In this document: positions 8,928 to 16,653 of the stretch, piece by piece
Numbering within the stretch: the first letter of the stretch is position 1
Layout: every line of letters starts with the position of its first letter
Assembly (NCBI RefSeq): GCF_042945595.1
Contig: NZ_CP168493.1
Location: 1,984,001-2,048,000, forward strand
Length of the DNA: 64,000 bases
Reading direction: 5' to 3'
Source of the DNA: Psychrobacillus sp042945595
GTDB lineage: Bacteria > Bacillota > Bacilli > Bacillales_A > Planococcaceae
Notes under the pieces: model-generated
The model's input: only the letters and a program-made list of their open reading frames with translations
Told to the model about the DNA's origin: nothing
Database searches by the model: none
Position numbers and translations under genes: made by a program

Positions 8928-9051
8928 TTCTCATACCTCCTATGTTCCTATTTTGCAATAACCTGTATTCTTGATAAGTTTGTTTGTAATTCTAATTCGC
9001 TAAAAACAGAAAATATCCTTCTTCAACAAACTGGCCCGATTGTAGAGCAAG

Positions 9052-9082
9052 AAAAAATCCTGCATATCAACACAGGATTTTT
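9052..9082. terminator. Terminator-like hairpin
   Basis: AAAAAATCCTG and CAGGATTTTT flank a 10-nt loop, with A/T runs on both sides. It lies in the 8928-9430 gap, which otherwise contains no supported gene. Confidence 0.6.
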
Positions 9083-9340
9083 AATCAAACTTTATTATAA
9101 ATTATCAATCTTTTTTACAAAACTACTCCTTTTTGGATGATTAAAATAAATTACGCTAGAATCGTTTCAGTTGTGGTTGGATTAACTTTTGTCATGAGTG
9201 AGTGTATTCAGAATTTCCAACAACCCGTGAATGAATTCCGATGTGTAAGCAACGGAGACCTTCGTTCAAGATGGTTTAGAAAAACAGCTTGAATGATAGT
9301 GTTTATACATTTTGCTGAGTACATTGATCGGGCCTAAAAG

Positions 9341-9398
9341 ATAATAAACGCCACCGCTATGAGGACTTACTTGCTCATGGTGGTGGCGCTTATTGTAT
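9341..9398. other. Long imperfect hairpin beyond the DUF4179 gene
   Basis: ATAAACGCCACCGCTATGAG pairs with CTCATGGTGGTGGCGCTTAT around a 10-nt loop. There is no T run, so it is a weak terminator or RNA 3'-end stabiliser for the minus-strand sigma/anti-sigma operon ending at 9431. Confidence 0.55.
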
Positions 9399-9430
9399 GT
9401 TTTAGTAACAATTTTTAAAGAGGTTGAAGC

Positions 9431-10732
9431 CTATTCATTAAGTGGAATGTCAATTTCCGCCTTACCGTCCAAATACAGCGGATAGCTATTAATATTGAAA
9501 CGAATTGGATTCACTTCATTATTAAAATCAAATGTAGAGACTTCTGTAACATAAGGTTCTTCTCTGCTAAAATATGTTTCCTTTAGATTACTACTAATAT
9601 CGTTGCCTTCTTGATCCACCATCCCAGAAAATAGTACCCAACCGCCAGATGGATAAGTGACTTCCAATGTATTGCGTGATGGTACTTGAACTTCAATATC
9701 TAGTTCACTCGGTACATACAGCACTTTCTTTTGCTCGAAATCTACCTCGATATAGTCGGAGCCTTTTGGAATGGCTTGAATCCTCTCCATCACTAACGTT
9801 AATTTTTTCGGCTCCCGGAAGTAATTGCTTTGTAAAAACAGGCTCACTTCGCCGTCAAGCAAATTGTGTAAGCCCCCCGAGCTATTTCTTGGTTGACCCC
9901 AATCTTCGCCATTCTCATCAATCAACCGTACCCATGTAAATTTTAGTAATTGCATCGTGTTTTGTTCGTCAGCAGCTAGTCGGATTTCTGCACGTAACGG
10001 CGAAATTTTCAACTGTTTAATGTTAATTATTTGACCATCTACGACAACGGCTTGGTTCAATTCATATACTTTTGGTTGTTGAATAGGCTTGGTGAGTATG
10101 AATGGTACAGAGAACCTTGTTTCTGTTTCTGTTGCATCACTCAAGTGTAAATTAAATTCAAATGTCATATTGTCATATGATAAATCATCGGTAGACATAA
10201 TTTCAACGTTGCCTTCATGTACAGTTCCTGCACCTGGACGTGCCATGTAGGAATCTATGACACCAAATGGAATGCCTTGTTGAGACACCTCTAAAGAATT
10301 TACCCACCAATGATCAAAGGGGGATTCAAGCTGATAGAATATAGTCATACCCGAATGATCAGCCACGACACCCTGCAAAGTCAAGGTATAATTGCCCTCC
10401 GTTACCACAATTCCAAGTTCCTCATAGTAATTATTTTTGACAATGTCACTGATTCCTTTATCATAAGAAATCATGCTCACGATGGAAACAAATCCAGGTA
10501 TTTTGGCCATAGCTTGTGCAAATACGGGAGACACACGAATGGAAGTGACAAACAGCAACAATATAATAGCAGCTACACTGGCAACTGAATACAGACGGCG
10601 TTTTCTCCTCTTGGTCAACCGATGTCGATACACAGCCTTTACACGTGCTTGATATAAGGCCTCATTAGGGATTTCAATCGCTTCTAATTCTTTCTTTAGC
10701 TTCTGCAAATCCTGCTCGTTCAAGTTAGTCAT
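9431..10732 (-). CDS. DUF4179 anti-sigma-factor-like protein
   Basis: 433 residues: a cytosolic N terminus of ~45 residues ending in a basic cluster (TKRRKRR), one membrane helix (about 46-66), then a DUF4179-type extracellular domain and a long beta-rich C-terminal part. ATG at 10730-10732 directly follows the TAA of the sigma gene, giving translational coupling. The context makes it the likely anti-sigma factor that holds the ECF sigma factor at the membrane; the inducing signal is unknown. Confidence 0.85.
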   Translation of the reverse strand: MTNLNEQDLQKLKKELEAIEIPNEALYQARVKAVYRHRLTKRRKRRLYSVASVAAIILLLFVTSIRVSPVFAQAMAKIPGFVSIVSMISYDKGISDIVKNNYYEELGIVVTEGNYTLTLQGVVADHSGMTIFYQLESPFDHWWVNSLEVSQQGIPFGVIDSYMARPGAGTVHEGNVEIMSTDDLSYDNMTFEFNLHLSDATETETRFSVPFILTKPIQQPKVYELNQAVVVDGQIINIKQLKISPLRAEIRLAADEQNTMQLLKFTWVRLIDENGEDWGQPRNSSGGLHNLLDGEVSLFLQSNYFREPKKLTLVMERIQAIPKGSDYIEVDFEQKKVLYVPSELDIEVQVPSRNTLEVTYPSGGWVLFSGMVDQEGNDISSNLKETYFSREEPYVTEVSTFDFNNEVNPIRFNINSYPLYLDGKAEIDIPLNE

Positions 10733-11224
10733 TTAAAGTCCCTCCTTTCCAATGAGTACGCGTAATCTTTTTAACGTCGTGTGTAGCCTCGACTTCACAG
10801 TACCTTCGGGAATTTGCTTCAGCTGTGCAATGTCCCCGTTCTTCATATCCTGGAAATATTTTAAGTAAATTAGTTCCTGTTGTTCTGTTGGCAAACTTGC
10901 GATGATATCTGCCATTTCAAATGGTCGCTGATCCGTCGATGCGATTTCCACATCATGAGTATATATAAATTTCTCTTGCTTCTTTTTCACATCTAAACAA
11001 ATATTAATGATAATTCGAACAAGCCATGTTGCTATGTATGCGGGTTCTTTGACGCTATGAATTTTTTTGAAAGCTCGATACGTCAGCTCTTGTACCGCTT
11101 CAATAGCATCATGCTCATTTTTCAAGTACGCATAAGCTGTCCTATAGAGCGTATCCTCATGTCGCTTCAATAGATCCACTAACGCCTGTTCTTCACCCGC
11201 AATTGCTCGTTTTTCCAAATCCAC
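10733..11224 (-). CDS. ECF sigma factor
   Basis: 163 residues. Region 2 (LYRTAYAYLKNEHDAIEAVQELTYRAFKKI) and region 4 (LPTEQQELIYLKYFQDM...IPEGTVKSRLHTTLKRL) are clear; this is the RpoE/SigV-like ECF group. It directs RNA polymerase to a stress regulon that normally includes its own operon. GTG (11224) or TTG two codons later could be the start; GGGAG is closer to ideal spacing for the TTG. Coupled to the DUF4179 gene. Confidence 0.9.
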   Translation of the reverse strand: MDLEKRAIAGEEQALVDLLKRHEDTLYRTAYAYLKNEHDAIEAVQELTYRAFKKIHSVKEPAYIATWLVRIIINICLDVKKKQEKFIYTHDVEIASTDQRPFEMADIIASLPTEQQELIYLKYFQDMKNGDIAQLKQIPEGTVKSRLHTTLKRLRVLIGKEGL

Positions 11225-11295
11225 ACTCCCACCCCCTCGTTATCTATTAGACAGTTCGAAATGATAAATCGTTCATTTTATTTTTGCTCTAGAAC

Positions 11296-11413
11296 AAAAG
11301 TGCAAGCGCCTATGACTGCCCCGGTCAGGCACGCTTTTCTGCGACGAGCTTGCGCAGGAGCAGCTTTTTCACATTTGCCCCCGAGGGGCAAGGCGCTGGA
11401 GTCTGGACGTAGA
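11296..11413. repeat. GC-rich intergenic element with nested inverted repeats
   Basis: An abrupt GC-rich island in AT-rich DNA. Outer pair AGCGCC (11305-11310) and GGCGCT (11392-11397); inner hairpins TGACTGCCCCGGTCA and TTGCCCC-CGA-GGGGCAA. It resembles dispersed intergenic elements common in Bacillaceae (from memory; not searched). An open frame across it is an artefact of its composition. Confidence 0.65.
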
Positions 11414-11465
11414 AACTCATGTAGAAAGTTATCTATATGCCATAGATTTTATAGTTTCCTAAGCA

Positions 11466-11499
11466 ATAAAAAACGAGTTCAACCACGATAGTGAACTCG
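11466..11499 (-). terminator. Terminator reading minus
   Basis: CGAGTTCA and TGAACTCG form a stem that reads into a six-T run on the minus strand. It could end transcription from the membrane-protein gene at 11665. Confidence 0.65.
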
Positions 11500-11554
11500 C
11501 TATCCAACTTCCTTTATCAGCAAGGAAAGAAGGTACATTAATAATCAAATTTTA

Positions 11555-11604
11555 AGTATCAGGTTCTTATTGAATTCAGAATGGTATTAGAACTTAGTAC
11601 TCGA
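11555..11604. repeat. Palindromic repeat, copy A
   Basis: AGTATCAGGTTCT ... TTGAATTCAGAAT ... TTAGAACTTAGTACTCGA. Shares the TTCAGAAT core, the AGAAC arm and the GTACTCGA end with copies at 12126 and 14733. Lies about 60 bp past the stop of the minus-strand gene at 11665. Confidence 0.65.
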
Positions 11605-11664
11605 CACTTATAACTATCTATTACGACATCGTTTTCTGGAGTTATAACGATCACTAATATTACT

Positions 11665-12099
11665 TTATTTTCTTTTAATAAAATAGTAAGCTCCTCTGTA
11701 AAGTAAATATGTAACAATATTTAGGGGAAATAAAATAATTAACTGTAATGCCGAATGAATGCAGACGAATAAAAATAAATCCCAATATGCTTCACCAGGA
11801 GGAAAATCCTCTGACTTTGATATATCTACATTAATATAATTAATAAAATAAAAAATGAAAATGGAACAAAAGTAACCTATGTATGCAAAGATACAATGCA
11901 GATAAAATTCGATTCTAAATTTACTAAACCAAAGGATTAAATTAATAGACACAATAATTAAAGGAACGAAAAAAAGAAGAAAAATGGTAATTCCCTTTTT
12001 GTCTATTAACATCAAAGCGTAGAAACATTGAGCTATGCCAATAAAAATAATGTTTGTCAAAATTACTAAAATAACTGGTGAAATACTGTTTTTTTCTAT
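11665..12099 (-). CDS. Four-helix membrane protein, apparent ATA start
   Basis: The conventional TTG start at 12060 has no ribosome site. The frame extends upstream to an ATA codon (12097-12099) followed by EKNSISPVILVIL, and AGAGG sits exactly 8 nt before it. This is either a rare ATA initiation or a mutated ATG. The protein (about 144 residues) has four strongly hydrophobic segments and an acidic loop (SKSEDFPPGEAYWD). No family recognised. Confidence 0.6.
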   Translation of the reverse strand: MEKNSISPVILVILTNIIFIGIAQCFYALMLIDKKGITIFLLFFVPLIIVSINLILWFSKFRIEFYLHCIFAYIGYFCSIFIFYFINYINVDISKSEDFPPGEAYWDLFLFVCIHSALQLIILFPLNIVTYLLYRGAYYFIKRK

Positions 12100-12125
12100 T
12101 ATGCAAACCTCTTTTCTAAATGTTA

Positions 12126-12175
12126 GGTGCTAAGTTATCATTGAATTCAGAATTATTCCAGAACCTGGTACTCGA
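12126..12175. repeat. Palindromic repeat, copy B
   Basis: GTGCTAAGTTATCATTGAA, TTCAGAAT, then CAGAACCTGGTACTCGA. Starts 14 bp past the stop of the frameshifted membrane-protein gene (12189) and ends just before the ribosome site of the next minus-strand gene, so it lies between two genes. Confidence 0.65.
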
Positions 12176-12188
12176 ATTTTTTTGTTCA

Positions 12189-12631
12189 TCAAGGAATCAA
12201 GCTTTGGATTCTCTGCCATGCGCTTATTAAAGATACGAGGGGAATTAATATAGCCAATATCAGATTACTTTTAAAGATTGCCTTCAAAACATGCATTCCA
12301 TTTCGGACGTACATGACGATTAAAGTCGCTGATATACTTACGAATGAAAAGATCATCCACAAAAAATCATTTTGTCTTTTAACTTCATATTCGATTTCTT
12401 CAACTTTCCATATGTTATCTCTTCCAAATGATATGGTTTGGACATTTTTTTTTTTCCAATAAAACTAAATGATTTGATCGTTATTTCCTCTTTTTGCGTG
12501 GATACAATTTCATAACCATTTGGTAAAAAAGAAGCTTGGTATACGAGGATGTACGACAAACAGCAGAGGATGATCATAACGAAAAAATATGAAATAATTG
12601 GTTTTAATTTTCTTGTAAAAGTTTTCTTCAT
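12189..12631 (-). pseudogene. Membrane protein with one frameshift
   Basis: ATG at 12629-12631 (GGGGA ~10 nt upstream) opens MKKTFTRKLKPIISYFF, one helix, then an extracytoplasmic segment to KLKKSNMKLKDK. A missing A in the AAAA run near 12362 diverts it to a quick stop; in the next frame the protein continues NDFLWMIFSFVSISATLIV...SLISAWQRIQSLIP to the TGA at 12189, adding two helices. The two halves join smoothly, so this is one damaged gene or a sequencing error. Function unknown. Confidence 0.7.
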
Positions 12632-12770
12632 TTTTTTATTGGTCCCCAATTCATGTTTTTCTTTCACTACTTTCGATCCGCAAAATCTCTAATTTCAGCA
12701 TTAAATATATACATTTAATTATTCTCCCTAGCAACAATAAAATCCTTCTTTAACAGGTAAATTTGGATAT

Positions 12771-12806
12771 AAAAAAACCAAACGCATGCACACGTTTGGT
12801 CTTTCT
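12771..12806 (-). terminator. Terminator of the creatininase-family gene
   Basis: ACCAAACG (12777-12784) and CGTTTGGT (12793-12800) flank an 8-nt loop, with a seven-T run on the minus strand. Confidence 0.8.
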
Positions 12807-12874
12807 CTTTTAAAATTAGGTGCAACTTGTAGTTAGTATTTAACTCTTCTAACTGAATAGTATACGTAATTTAT

Positions 12875-13621
12875 TTAAGACATTTTTTTGCGATATGCTT
12901 CTTCGAGTATTAATTGTAGATTCTCACTTCTTTTGGTAATAAATGAAGTCCAAAATGTTTTTCCTATTTCAACAAGCTGTTCAGGAGTATAAACATTATT
13001 TTCGAATTTTCCCCAACAACCATCCATTGTTAACTTATCCCAAAAGATATAATCGGCAAACTTTCGATTTTCTGGCGGTATGTCGGAACCCATAGATTCA
13101 AGCTTTACTAAATCTGGACATAACCACATAGCAGTACATACTGATAGCAACCCTCCATGGATTTCGTTAAGTCCTTCTAGCCCTGCTTCCTTTAAAGCTT
13201 CTTCCCATGCTAAATGACGATAAGTAGTAATTAAAATTAGCTCTGGGTACTTATAGTTCATATGTTTTACAAAAGATGCTTCCCAGTATGCTCCGCCATG
13301 CCCATTGCATAAAACAAACTTTTTAAATCCTTGTCTCTTTAAATTAACGATTATTTCTTCCAACATTGTAGTTAAAACAATTGGGCTCACGGTAATTGTT
13401 CCCTTACAATTAGCATGCTCTTCAGAAGTATTAAAAGGAATTGTTGGTAGTACATAAGCATTTAATGCTTTTCCAAATGATTCAGCATACATTTCTGCAA
13501 TTAAAGTATCTAAATGCATTGGTAAGTATGGTCCGAACTGCTCGGTAACTCCAACAGATAAAATAGCTGTTTCTGTTCCACTTTCTACAATCTCTTTTGT
13601 TGAATTTTTATAACTCAGCAT
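12875..13621 (-). CDS. Creatininase-family amidohydrolase
   Basis: 248 residues from the ATG at 13621, which has GGAGG 6 nt upstream; an in-frame start 20 codons earlier has no site. Metal-binding motifs of the family are present: EQFGPYLPMHLDT (E, H, D ligands), NGHGG, and NEIHGG. Family members hydrolyse cyclic or linear amides (creatinine, or formamides in cofactor pathways such as MftE and ArfB). The neighbours give no clue to the substrate. Single-gene unit with its own terminator. Confidence 0.85.
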   Translation of the reverse strand: MLSYKNSTKEIVESGTETAILSVGVTEQFGPYLPMHLDTLIAEMYAESFGKALNAYVLPTIPFNTSEEHANCKGTITVSPIVLTTMLEEIIVNLKRQGFKKFVLCNGHGGAYWEASFVKHMNYKYPELILITTYRHLAWEEALKEAGLEGLNEIHGGLLSVCTAMWLCPDLVKLESMGSDIPPENRKFADYIFWDKLTMDGCWGKFENNVYTPEQLVEIGKTFWTSFITKRSENLQLILEEAYRKKMS

Positions 13622-13772
13622 AAAAGACCTCCGTAATTTTATTGTTTCTACATCTAGTCTCAATTCCACCATAAAGTTCATCTATGAATTATTTCATAAT
13701 ACTAATCTATTTCGTTAAAGAGACCAATCATATGTATAGGTTCGATCAGTTTGTTATTATCATTTTGCAAAC

Positions 13773-14246
13773 TCATTCGACCTTAATGGATTGATATATT
13801 CTATTAATCGTTTCCAGATGAAGTGCTTCATGGTAAAAGCTAAAGAGAAATGTTTCTCCAAGTGTGTGAAAAGTGACGCCAAAATGGTTCGTAAATGGTT
13901 TTGGTAGCTTTTTATGCAAATTCCCTTGAAGAGATTCTTGGATTCTTATTTTTTGTTCAGATAAAACGGAATAAATGTCAGCTAATGACGGAGGTGTTTC
14001 TTTCCAATCAGCTGGCTTAGTTCCTGCTCTAAAAAATTCTCTATATTCGCTCGGAAGATTTATCTTTTCATCTAATACTCCATAAACCAGGTATTCCTGA
14101 ATATATGCTAAGTGGCCGAAATTCCAGCGAATATTGTTATTAAAACCTTTTGGTACTATATCCGCAAGCTCTTCTGGTGTCTTTAGAATTGATTGCTCCG
14201 TTATTCCTCGCACTGTTTCCATATGGTGAAAAATTGTTTGTTCCAT
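13773..14246 (-). CDS. DinB-family protein, copy 1
   Basis: 157 residues. DinB/YfiT four-helix bundle with candidate metal ligands in WNFGHLAYIQ and FYHEALHLETI. The start is the ATG at 14246 (GGGGA 8 nt upstream), giving exactly the length of its paralogue at 15895. Family members are metal-dependent thiol transferases or of unknown activity. The near-identical segments ELADIVPKGFNN and RWNFGH show that the two genes are recent duplicates. Confidence 0.85.
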   Translation of the reverse strand: MEQTIFHHMETVRGITEQSILKTPEELADIVPKGFNNNIRWNFGHLAYIQEYLVYGVLDEKINLPSEYREFFRAGTKPADWKETPPSLADIYSVLSEQKIRIQESLQGNLHKKLPKPFTNHFGVTFHTLGETFLFSFYHEALHLETINRIYQSIKVE

Positions 14247-14303
14247 TTGAAATTCCCCTTTTCTACTCGAAATTAGATTCCACTCAATTATCAAAACTGT
14301 ATA

Positions 14304-14639
14304 TTAGTTTATATTTGCTTTATATAGTTTGTTATTAACTTGAATTGCTATTGCCTCTTCTATATTTTTATCCTTTACTTTGAAAATTTTACTCGGACTT
14401 TTATATGGGTTTTGGTCTTCCGAGTAAGACACAATTTCGTGAATTTGAGTAACTTTTCCTATTTGTTCTTCAACCTCGTTAGTAGATAATGTTTCATCGG
14501 TCATTAGATAGGTAAAGTTGTCTATTTTAATTACGGCTGGTGTAGTGTTTGTAAATTCAGCACTGCTTAATTTGTTCGTATTACATCCTGAAAGTAAAAT
14601 AGAAACAAGAATTAAACCTATTGTTATTGCCTTTTTCAA
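14304..14639 (-). CDS. Small lipoprotein
   Basis: About 111 residues: signal peptide MKKAITIGLILVSILLSGC with lipobox LLSG-C. The mature part is ~90 residues with no known domain. The true start is the TTG at 14639, 5 nt after GGAGGTGA. That ribosome site lies inside the last codons of a truncated Rossmann-fold reading frame (14645-14691), so this gene's upstream DNA appears to be a deletion junction. Confidence 0.75.
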   Translation of the reverse strand: MKKAITIGLILVSILLSGCNTNKLSSAEFTNTTPAVIKIDNFTYLMTDETLSTNEVEEQIGKVTQIHEIVSYSEDQNPYKSPSKIFKVKDKNIEEAIAIQVNNKLYKANIN

Positions 14640-14644
14640 TGTAT

Positions 14645-14691
14645 TCACCTCCAACTAACCCACTAGCACCAAGAATTAATATTTTTTTCAA
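14645..14691 (-). pseudogene. 5' stub of a Rossmann-fold (epimerase/SDR-like) gene
   Basis: A TTG at 14689-14691 with a perfect AGGAGG 7 nt upstream starts MKKILILGASGLVGG, the typical N-terminal dinucleotide-binding motif of NAD(P)-dependent epimerase/reductase proteins. Similarity stops after ~15 codons, where the sequence runs into the start of the lipoprotein gene; the frame ends at 14581. The rest of the enzyme has been deleted. Confidence 0.65.
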
Positions 14692-14732
14692 TATAAAACC
14701 TCCTCTAAATATCTTTATATACTGAATGTTGT

Positions 14733-14781
14733 GTACCATGTTCTTATTAACTTCAGAATGAAGTTAGAACCTGGTACTCGA
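14733..14781. repeat. Palindromic repeat, copy C (best conserved)
   Basis: GTACCATGTTCT-TATTAACTTC, a 5-nt loop AGAAT, then GAAGTTAGAACCTGGTAC and TCGA. The arms pair over about 18 bp with one 4-nt bulge. Begins about 14 bp past the stop of the minus-strand gene at 14795. Confidence 0.75.
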
Positions 14782-14794
14782 TATTCCCCTGTAT

Positions 14795-15208
14795 TCAAAG
14801 AAAATTCATTTGGGCGAGGTTATCAATTACAATGCCAGATTCTATATAACTTCTCACCAATTTCCAAGAGCCATTTTTATCTTTTTTAAACGTTTGAAAA
14901 AATAAATTACCTGTTTCTAATCTTTTCCCCTGAACAATCAAAGTAGCTGTTAGTATTACCATTGTTTCCCCATCTTTTAAAGGAAATATTGAAATTTCAT
15001 CTAACTTCCACTGCGCTTTGTTTTGTATCATAAAATGAAAACCCTGTTTCCATCCTTCTATTGATTCTTCATAGCCAAAGTCTATTATTTCATCATCTCT
15101 TACTTCCCTGGCTTGATAATCCTTTGCTATTAACTCTTCTATTTTCTTTATTGATGAAGCTTTCCAAACTTCTATATAAGTATCAAGAAACTGTCGGAAC
15201 GAATTCAT
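14795..15208 (-). CDS. SnoaL/NTF2-like (DUF4440-type) protein
   Basis: 137 residues with the NTF2-like pattern: an N-terminal helix (FRQFLDTYIEVW), GYEESIEGWKQGFHFMI, and a beta-rich half ending KNGSWKLVRSYIESG. Such cone-fold proteins are small-molecule-binding or enzyme-like; the substrate is unknown. ATG with AGGAGG 8 nt upstream. Copy C of the palindromic repeat follows its stop. Confidence 0.75.
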   Translation of the reverse strand: MNSFRQFLDTYIEVWKASSIKKIEELIAKDYQAREVRDDEIIDFGYEESIEGWKQGFHFMIQNKAQWKLDEISIFPLKDGETMVILTATLIVQGKRLETGNLFFQTFKKDKNGSWKLVRSYIESGIVIDNLAQMNFL

Positions 15209-15424
15209 CCAAAAAACCTCCTAAAAAGTTGTTGGGAAAAAATTTTTATATCTATACAGATTCATTACTCCAATTTACAACAGTTACAATAAAAACATTA
15301 ATTTTCTCCAAGCATAAAATGTGATGAGTATGTTAAAGTATTCGAAAATTAGTGTATTTGTTTTGTTCTTCTAAGAAGTATCTGAAAGTGTCCTATTCTC
15401 TTAACTCATATTGTTAGAGTAACA

Positions 15425-15823
15425 CTAGTTCAATAAAAACTCTGTAGTAAGATATGCAGTTATTATTACTATTGGAATCCATCCTGCCCAAGCAAAATAA
15501 ATATAATATCCCTTAGAATCATCATCCGATTTTTTTATTAAATAGCCTCTGTAACTATATATAACTAGAATAAATAATGATAACCATAAATAAAGAGGAA
15601 TAGGATTTAGACTGCGATAGTTACCATTCTCGTAAATAGTTATATTTGCCATAATACTTCCAATAGTAAATATAATGCTAATTAATATCGTGGTAAAAGT
15701 TCCTTTTTTATTGAACTTAGTTTGTTTTATTTTCTTTGGTAGCTTAAATTTCTTTTTTACCAATGCTGTTAGGACGTAAACACTACTCACTAACAGACCG
15801 CAAATGACAATTGCTAGCCACAT
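15425..15823 (-). CDS. Four-helix membrane protein, unknown
   Basis: 132 residues from the ATG at 15823 (AAAGGTGA 8 nt upstream; the GTG four codons earlier is too close to that site). Helices near 3-22, 43-62, 77-94 and 108-128, with a lysine-rich loop after helix 1. No family recognised. Confidence 0.65.
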   Translation of the reverse strand: MWLAIVICGLLVSSVYVLTALVKKKFKLPKKIKQTKFNKKGTFTTILISIIFTIGSIMANITIYENGNYRSLNPIPLYLWLSLFILVIYSYRGYLIKKSDDDSKGYYIYFAWAGWIPIVIITAYLTTEFLLN

Positions 15824-15894
15824 CACATTTCTCACCTTTTACTTCACAGAATTTCTGGTGCAATTTTATTAGAAGCGTTTGAAGAAATATCTTT

Positions 15895-16368
15895 TCATTC
15901 TAACGTAATCGCACGATATATTCTTTTAATCGCTTCCATATGCATTGCTTCATGGTAAAAGCTAAAGAGAAATGTCTCCCCTCTAGTATGAAATGTGATG
16001 CCTAATCGATTTGTAAATGGAGTTGGTAGCGTCTCGTTTATATTTCCTTCAATAGCATCCCTTATTCTTGATGTTTGTTCGGTTAACACAGAAAGAATAT
16101 CTGCTAGTGATGGCGGAGTTACTTTCCAGTCAGCTGGTTTAGTTCCACCGCTAAATAGTTCTTCATAGTTGCTTGGTACATTCATCTTTTCCCCTAAAAC
16201 TGCAAATACTTGCCTCTCCTGTATAAACGCAATATGACCGAAATTCCAACGAATACTATTGTTAAAACCTTTAGGTACGATATCAGCTAACTCTTCTGGT
16301 ATCTTTTTTATAGATTCCTCTGTTATGCCACGTACTGTTTCCATATGTTGAAATAATGTTTGTTCCAA
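15895..16368 (-). CDS. DinB-family protein, copy 2
   Basis: 157 residues, same length as the copy at 13773 and largely identical by eye (MEQTxFxHMETVRGITE, ELADIVPKGFNN, GTKPADWK, FHTxGETFLFSFYHEAxH). Candidate metal ligands are the His in NFGHIAFIQ and the H-x3-H in FYHEAMHME. TTG start with GGAG 5 nt upstream. The two copies bracket three unrelated small genes, so the duplication is not a simple adjacent tandem. Confidence 0.85.
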   Translation of the reverse strand: MEQTLFQHMETVRGITEESIKKIPEELADIVPKGFNNSIRWNFGHIAFIQERQVFAVLGEKMNVPSNYEELFSGGTKPADWKVTPPSLADILSVLTEQTSRIRDAIEGNINETLPTPFTNRLGITFHTRGETFLFSFYHEAMHMEAIKRIYRAITLE

Positions 16369-16613
16369 ATTAACTCCACCTTTTTTATTTTTTTAGTTTT
16401 GCAATACTATCTATAAATACTTTAGCCTTTACTTTTCATTCGCGCTCCTCTACCTAATATACCTATTCCACAATTAGGAGAGAAAACCCTTTTAAAACAA
16501 GAAAAGCAGGTTTGGTGAGATACTTTCATTGGTTAGCGGAATACTCATATATATGAACACGACATATTTTCATGTAGCTCCAACCTTCTTCCTCAGGAAA
16601 GAGATCAAGCAAC

Positions 16614-16650
16614 CAAAAAAAGATCGAACCGGTATAAAGGTTCAATCTTT
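16614..16650 (-). terminator. Terminator of the Y-family polymerase gene
   Basis: AAAGATTGAACC pairs with GGTTCGATCTTT (one mismatch) and reads into a T run on the minus strand, immediately past the stop at 16654. Confidence 0.8.
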
Positions 16651-16653
16651 CCA

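Noticed and set aside
8904..9140. 78-codon plus-strand frame
   Set aside because: Overlaps the VOC gene's ribosome site and runs through a terminator hairpin; no start signal.
9137..9292. 51-codon plus-strand frame
   Set aside because: No ribosome site or recognisable motif; low support.
11261..11491. 76-codon plus-strand frame
   Set aside because: Generated by the GC-rich repeat element at 11296-11413; no ribosome site.
11555..14781. Integron attC sites for the three palindromic repeats
   Set aside because: The gene-then-palindrome layout is attC-like, but the copies lack convincing RYYYAAC/GTTRRRY core sites and no integrase is visible in the window.
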